From positions 1 to 64,000 of the forward strand of contig NZ_JADDKQ010000023.1 of NCBI RefSeq assembly GCF_016464425.1: 64,000 nucleotides of DNA, written 5' to 3'. The translations under genes were made by a program, and so were the position numbers. Positions 60,637-64,000 of this stretch are shown in pieces (position 1 is the first letter of the stretch; each line of letters starts with the position of its first letter). The stretch comes from Actinotalea solisilvae. GTDB lineage: Bacteria; Actinomycetota; Actinomycetes; Actinomycetales; Cellulomonadaceae. Below the pieces are notes generated by a model. The model ran no database searches. It saw only the letters and a program-made list of their open reading frames with translations, and had not been told where the DNA came from.

Positions 60637-61070
60637 GCGGACCCCACCCACACGTGCGAGCCGTCCGCCAGCACCTCGCGCTTCCACACGGGCAGCTCGG
60701 CCTTGACGGCCTCGACGAGCGCCGCGCAGACCTCGAACGCGAGCGCCCGGTGGGCGGTCGCGACGGCGACGACGATCGCGGGCTCGCCGACCGCGAGGTG
60801 ACCCACGCGGTGCGAGACGGCCACGCCGAGCACGCCCTCGCGCGCGGCCGCGGCACCGGCGAGGCGCTCGAGCACCGCGGGGGCGTCGGGGTGGGCCGAG
60901 TACTCGAGCGCCGTGACCTCGCCCTCGACGCCCGGGTCGTGGTCGCGCACCTGGCCCACGAACGTCGCGACGGCGCCGGCGCGCGCGTCGGTGACCGCGG
61001 CGAGGTGCGCGCCGACGTCGAGCGGGTCGGGTGAGACGGCGGCGAGGCGCGCGCGGGTCGCGAGGCTCAT
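60633..61070 (-). CDS. moaE: molybdopterin synthase catalytic subunit MoaE
   Basis: The 145-residue protein has VATFVGQVRDHDPG, LEYSAHPDAPAVLERLAG, VSHRVGHLAVGEPAIVVAV and the catalytic Lys in VKAELPVWKREVLADG. It joins two MoaD thiocarboxylates to the pterin. It overlaps both neighbours by 4 bases. Confidence 0.95.
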   Translation of the reverse strand: MSLATRARLAAVSPDPLDVGAHLAAVTDARAGAVATFVGQVRDHDPGVEGEVTALEYSAHPDAPAVLERLAGAAAAREGVLGVAVSHRVGHLAVGEPAIVVAVATAHRALAFEVCAALVEAVKAELPVWKREVLADGSHVWVGSA

Positions 61071-61585
61071 GCGTGGTCACCGCCCGTGAGCTGGTCGAGC
61101 AGGTGGGGGAGCAGCGGCACGAGGACCGCGAGCCCCTCGCGCACGCCGCCCGTCGACCCGGGCAGGTTGACGACGACGGCACCGCCGTCCGTCACGCCCG
61201 CGAGGCCGCGCGAGAGCACGGCGGTCGGCACGTGGTCCGCGCCCGCGCGGCGCAGCGCCTCGGCGAGCCCGGGCAGCTCGCGGGCGACCACGGCGCGGGT
61301 CGCCTCGGGCGTCCGGTCCCGCGGCCCGACCCCCGTGCCGCCGCTGCTCACGACGACGCGCGCGCCGTCGTCCAGCGCGCGACGCAGCGCGCCGGCCACG
61401 GACTCCTCGCCGTCCTCGACCACGTGCACGGGGGCGACGTCGTAGCCGGCGTCGTGCAGGAGGCCCGCGGCGAGCGGGCCCGAGCGGTCCGTCGCCTCGC
61501 CGCGCGCGCACCGGTCGGACGCCACGACGACGGCGGCGCGCACGCGTCCCGCGTCCGTGCGCCCCGTGCCCCCGGTGCCGCTCAT
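61067..61585 (-). CDS. mogA: molybdopterin adenylyltransferase MogA/MoaB
   Basis: The 172-residue protein has a MoCF-binding fold (AAVVVASDRCARGEATDRSG, VVSSGGTGVGPRDRTPEATR, NLPGSTGGVREGLAVL). It adenylates molybdopterin before MoeA inserts molybdenum. First gene of the leftward moaB-moaE-moaA operon. Confidence 0.93.
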   Translation of the reverse strand: MSGTGGTGRTDAGRVRAAVVVASDRCARGEATDRSGPLAAGLLHDAGYDVAPVHVVEDGEESVAGALRRALDDGARVVVSSGGTGVGPRDRTPEATRAVVARELPGLAEALRRAGADHVPTAVLSRGLAGVTDGGAVVVNLPGSTGGVREGLAVLVPLLPHLLDQLTGGDHA

Positions 61586-61643
61586 CGGGTCACCGTACCC
61601 ACGCCCGGGCGAGCGGGCGCTGCCGGTCCGGCCGTCGGGCGCC

Positions 61644-61659
61644 CGCCGCGCCTGCGGCG
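61644..61659. terminator. possible terminator behind P450 gene
   Basis: A short 6-bp stem (61644-61649 with 61654-61659, loop GCCT) within a larger GC-rich dyad-prone stretch between mogA and the P450 stop. Confidence 0.35.
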
Positions 61660-61673
61660 TCCGGCCGGCGCGA

Positions 61674-62831
61674 TCACGTGAACCGCAGCGCGACGCTGCT
61701 GAAACCGCTCGCGGGCCAGGACGCGTGCTCGGGCGCGGTGCCCGCGGCGAGCGTGACGTCCGAGGTCCGGTCGAGGACCTCCTCGAGGAGCACGCGCAGC
61801 TCGAGCCGCGCGAGCGGGGCGCCGGGGCACACGTGGATGCCCGCGCCGTAGAGCAGGTTGTCGTCCGCGTCGCGGTCGAGCCGGAGCTCGTCCGGGTCGC
61901 CGAACACGGCCTCGTCGCGGTCGGCCGACGCCCACAGGACCGTCACCCGGTCCCCGGCCGCGACGCGCTGCCCGCCGAGCTCGACGTCGCGCGTCGCCCG
62001 ACGGCGGTTGGCCAGCAGCGGCGGGTGGATCCGCAGCATCTCGTCGATCGCTGCGGGCAGCAGCGCCCGGTCCTCGCGCAGGCGCCGCTGCTCGTCCGGC
62101 CGGGACGCGAGCAGGTGCAGCAGGATGCCGACGCTCGCCGCGATCGTGCTCAGCTCGCCCACGGTCCAGTTGCGGACGACGCTCACGATCTCCTCGTCCG
62201 TGAGGGGCCTGCCGTCGACGGTCTCGGCCAGCAGCTCGGTCGTCACGTCGGTCGCGGTGTGGCGGCCGCGCGGTGCCGGCGCGGCGCGCCGCTCGTCCAG
62301 CAGCGCGCGGATGTACCCGTCGAACTGCACCGCGACCGCGGTCGTCGCCTCGCGGTCGCGCGAGAGCGTCGCGCGGTGGTTCGCGAGCGTCCATTCGCGC
62401 AGCGGCTCGTGCAGGCTCTCGGGCCAGCCCATGAACGCGCTCTGGACGCGCAGCGCGTACGTCCGCGCGACGCCGTCCATGACCTCGACGTCGGCGCCGC
62501 GGGGGAGCGCGTCGACGAGCTCGGCCGCGATGCGCCGGCACCGCGGCTCGAAGGTCGCCATGCGGTCGGGCGTGAAGTACCGCTCGTTGACCCGCCGGTG
62601 CGGCGTGTGCTCGGGCGGGTCCATCCCGTTGGGCACGGTGAGGTGCGCCGAGACGCGGTTGGAGAACGTCTCGTGGTCCGTGACGACGCGGAGCACCTCG
62701 GCGTGCCCGAGCACGGCCCAGCCGAGGTGCTCGTCGTGGTCGACCGGGCAGCGCCGACGCCGGGCGTCGAGCGCGGCGATCTGGTGGGGCTCCTGCTCGT
62801 GCGCCTCGGTCCCGTCGTCGTCCACCGTCAT
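61674..62831 (-). CDS. cytochrome P450
   Basis: The 385-residue soluble P450 has the I-helix region (VRNWTVGELSTIAASVG), ExxR (DEMLRIHPP), a later ANRRRATRDVEL stretch, and heme loop YGAGIHVCPGAPLARLELR with the Cys ligand. It is short but complete. Its substrate and redox partner are unknown; no ferredoxin gene is adjacent. It is divergent from the Cys-containing regulator gene across 97 bp, with probable shared control. Confidence 0.93.
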   Translation of the reverse strand: MTVDDDGTEAHEQEPHQIAALDARRRRCPVDHDEHLGWAVLGHAEVLRVVTDHETFSNRVSAHLTVPNGMDPPEHTPHRRVNERYFTPDRMATFEPRCRRIAAELVDALPRGADVEVMDGVARTYALRVQSAFMGWPESLHEPLREWTLANHRATLSRDREATTAVAVQFDGYIRALLDERRAAPAPRGRHTATDVTTELLAETVDGRPLTDEEIVSVVRNWTVGELSTIAASVGILLHLLASRPDEQRRLREDRALLPAAIDEMLRIHPPLLANRRRATRDVELGGQRVAAGDRVTVLWASADRDEAVFGDPDELRLDRDADDNLLYGAGIHVCPGAPLARLELRVLLEEVLDRTSDVTLAAGTAPEHASWPASGFSSVALRFT

Positions 62832-62928
62832 GCGTCGTCCACCTCTCGGCCTGGCCGGGTCGAACGTCTGCCACGCTACCGACCGAAGGTCCCGGGTCCC
62901 TCCGGCGGACGCCGTGAATACTCCAGGG

Positions 62929-63648
62929 ATGCGCCTCAACGCCTACCGCGCACTGGCTTCCGAGAGCCGGGTCCGGATCCTGCACCTGCTGCAGGACCGC
63001 GGCGCGCCCGTGGGCGTCGACGACGTCGCGGCCGGGGTGGGCCTGCACGTCAACACCGTGCGCGAGCACCTCGACCACCTCGTCGCCACCGGCTTCGTCG
63101 GGCGCGAGAGCGAGGTCCGCGCGACGCGCGGCCGGCCGCGCATCCTCTACCGCGCCCTGCCGCGCTCCGCCGGCGCGTCGATGGACGCGCGGGCCCGCGA
63201 GCACCTGCTGCGGCTCCTGCTCGCCGGCTACGGGCGCGAGGTCGGCTCGCCCGAGGAGCTCGCCGAGGAGTCCGGCCGGCAGTGGGCCGACGACCTCGCG
63301 GCCGAGGGCGCCGAAGCCGGCGCTGCCCGCCGCGACGACACCGTGGGGCCGCCCGAGTGGGCGCAGATGGCGGCGCTCGAGCAGCACTTCGAGGAGCTCG
63401 GCTTCGACCCCGAGGCCGACCTCGACGCCGACCAGGTCCATCTCCACCGGTGCCCGGTCAAGGACCTCGCGTGCGCGCGGACCGAGGTGGTCTGCAGCGT
63501 GCACCTCGGCCTCGCGCAGGGCGTCCTCGCCCACGTCGACGGCCCCCTCGAGGCCGAGCGGCTCGAGCCGTTCGTCGGCCCGGACCACTGCGTCCTGCAT
63601 CTCGCCCGTCGCGCCGCGCGGCCCGCCGCCGCCGTCCCCGCCACCTGA
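62929..63648 (+). CDS. SufR-like winged-helix regulator with C-terminal Cys motif
   Basis: The 239-residue protein has a wHTH (ASESRVRILHLLQDRG, LHVNTVREHLDHLVATGF, TRGRPRILYRA) and a C-terminal domain with HRCPVKDLACARTEVVCSVH and a further Cys in GPDHCVLHLARR. This Cys spacing resembles SufR-type Fe-S regulators. It suggests that Fe-S, oxygen or NO status is sensed; this is inference. It lies between a P450 gene and narK. ATG at 62929 follows ACTCCAGGG. Confidence 0.87.
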   Translation: MRLNAYRALASESRVRILHLLQDRGAPVGVDDVAAGVGLHVNTVREHLDHLVATGFVGRESEVRATRGRPRILYRALPRSAGASMDARAREHLLRLLLAGYGREVGSPEELAEESGRQWADDLAAEGAEAGAARRDDTVGPPEWAQMAALEQHFEELGFDPEADLDADQVHLHRCPVKDLACARTEVVCSVHLGLAQGVLAHVDGPLEAERLEPFVGPDHCVLHLARRAARPAAAVPAT

Positions 63649-63725
63649 CCCGCCGCGCCCCGCGCCGACACGCCGACGGCGCACCGGCCCGGGAGACACG
63701 GCCGTCCGGACCTGACTATGGTCGA

Positions 63726-63741
63726 CGTGACCCACATCACA
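63726..63741. promoter_or_regulatory. CRP/FNR-type site upstream of narK
   Basis: CGTGACCCACATCACA contains the perfect dyad GTGA-N6-TCAC (63727-63740). It lies about 105 bp upstream of the narK-like start, consistent with activation by a CRP/FNR-family protein. Confidence 0.6.
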
Positions 63742-63845
63742 GCCGTGGGTCGTCCTGGGGACATTTGACCCGGCGCCTGCCGCTCACGCCGCGGCGGACG
63801 CGCTCGCCAGACTGGCCGAGGCAGCGGCCCTGAGGGGGAGTGACG

Positions 63846-64000
63846 ATGACGAGTCTGGTGCGACCGGGTGTGGACCTCGCGACGTGGGACCCCGAGGACC
63901 CCGACCGCTGGGACAAGCGGTTCGCGTGGCGCACGCTGTGGATCACCACGTACAACCTCATGCTCGCGTTCTGCGTCTGGTACCTCGTCAGCGCGATCGC
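63846..64000 (+). CDS. narK: NarK-type nitrate/nitrite MFS transporter (5' part)
   Basis: The first 51 residues are visible: a hydrophilic leader with ATWDPEDPDRWDKRFAWRTL, then the first TM helix (WITTYNLMLAFCVWYLVSAI), the typical NarK/NasA start. The gene runs off the window edge. GAGGGGGAG lies about 8 bases before the ATG. Being next to complete Moco genes, it suggests nitrate reductase genes downstream. Confidence 0.8.
   Translation, partial: MTSLVRPGVDLATWDPEDPDRWDKRFAWRTLWITTYNLMLAFCVWYLVSAI

Noticed and set aside
61674-62831. P450 as part of a biosynthetic gene cluster
   Set aside because: Neighbours are Moco genes, a regulator and a NarK transporter; no scaffold-forming enzyme is nearby.

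Overview
The window is very GC-rich DNA (third codon positions almost all G or C) with a 5S rRNA 3' end at its left edge, GTG and even TTG starts, GTGA/ATGA start-stop overlaps, a MoeZ-type (ThiF plus rhodanese) Moco activator, a cellobiose/beta-glucoside type operon and Wzx/Wzy exopolysaccharide genes. This fits a high-GC actinobacterium, plausibly of the Cellulomonadaceae/Promicromonosporaceae type; the genus is inference. No transposase, phage, CRISPR or tRNA gene was seen.

Layout: 1-443 holds the 5S rRNA tail, its terminator, a long perfect hairpin and an exact 21-bp tandem repeat. 444-10669 is a mixed block: DUF255 thioredoxin-fold protein, ArsR regulator divergent from a flavoprotein with a Cys-rich tail, secreted cupin, TetR plus MMPL exporter, DinB protein with a tiny coupled membrane protein, and a PYGQ-repeat membrane protein. 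10789-17314 is a polyphosphate/cell-surface unit (DUF4353 lipoprotein, VTC polymerase, DUF4956 membrane protein) next to an OmpR-type two-component system; four copies of one four-box, 11-bp-phased TGTGAG operator sit upstream of exactly these units, so the unit can be read as a predicted regulon. 17373-38282 is a c-di-GMP/exopolysaccharide region: a degenerate EAL protein, low-molecular-weight tyrosine phosphatase, DUF4012 protein, wall-anchor-like protein, BY-kinase, and a nine-gene overlapping operon (priming transferase, four glycosyltransferases, Wzy, pyruvyl transferase, Wzx, CAP lipoprotein), followed by a GGDEF-EAL protein and hydrolases. A CDF transporter and small periplasmic-binding lipoprotein lie inside it, beside a striking poly-G/poly-C tract.

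39193-45752 carries a VIT-type metal transporter and a sugar ABC transporter/GH1 beta-glucosidase/LacI operon with LacI-type operators and a strong hairpin after the binding-protein gene. 46143-52103 holds a catalase-fold-like protein, BrkB/YihY protein, cupin, lipoprotein, an ECF42-type sigma factor coupled to a DGPF protein, and an ArsR-type regulator with a phased operator, a CRP-like site and an unrecognised 71-residue partner.

52114-61585 is a molybdenum island: an HTH-TOBE (ModE-like) regulator with ModABC, and a complete molybdopterin cofactor set (MoeZ, MoeA, MoaC, a MobA-DUF6457 fusion, MoaD, then MoaA, MoaE, MogA on the other strand). The right edge has a cytochrome P450, a SufR-like Cys-containing regulator and the start of a NarK-type nitrate/nitrite transporter behind a CRP/FNR-like site, suggesting that the Mo cofactor serves a nitrate reductase just beyond the window.
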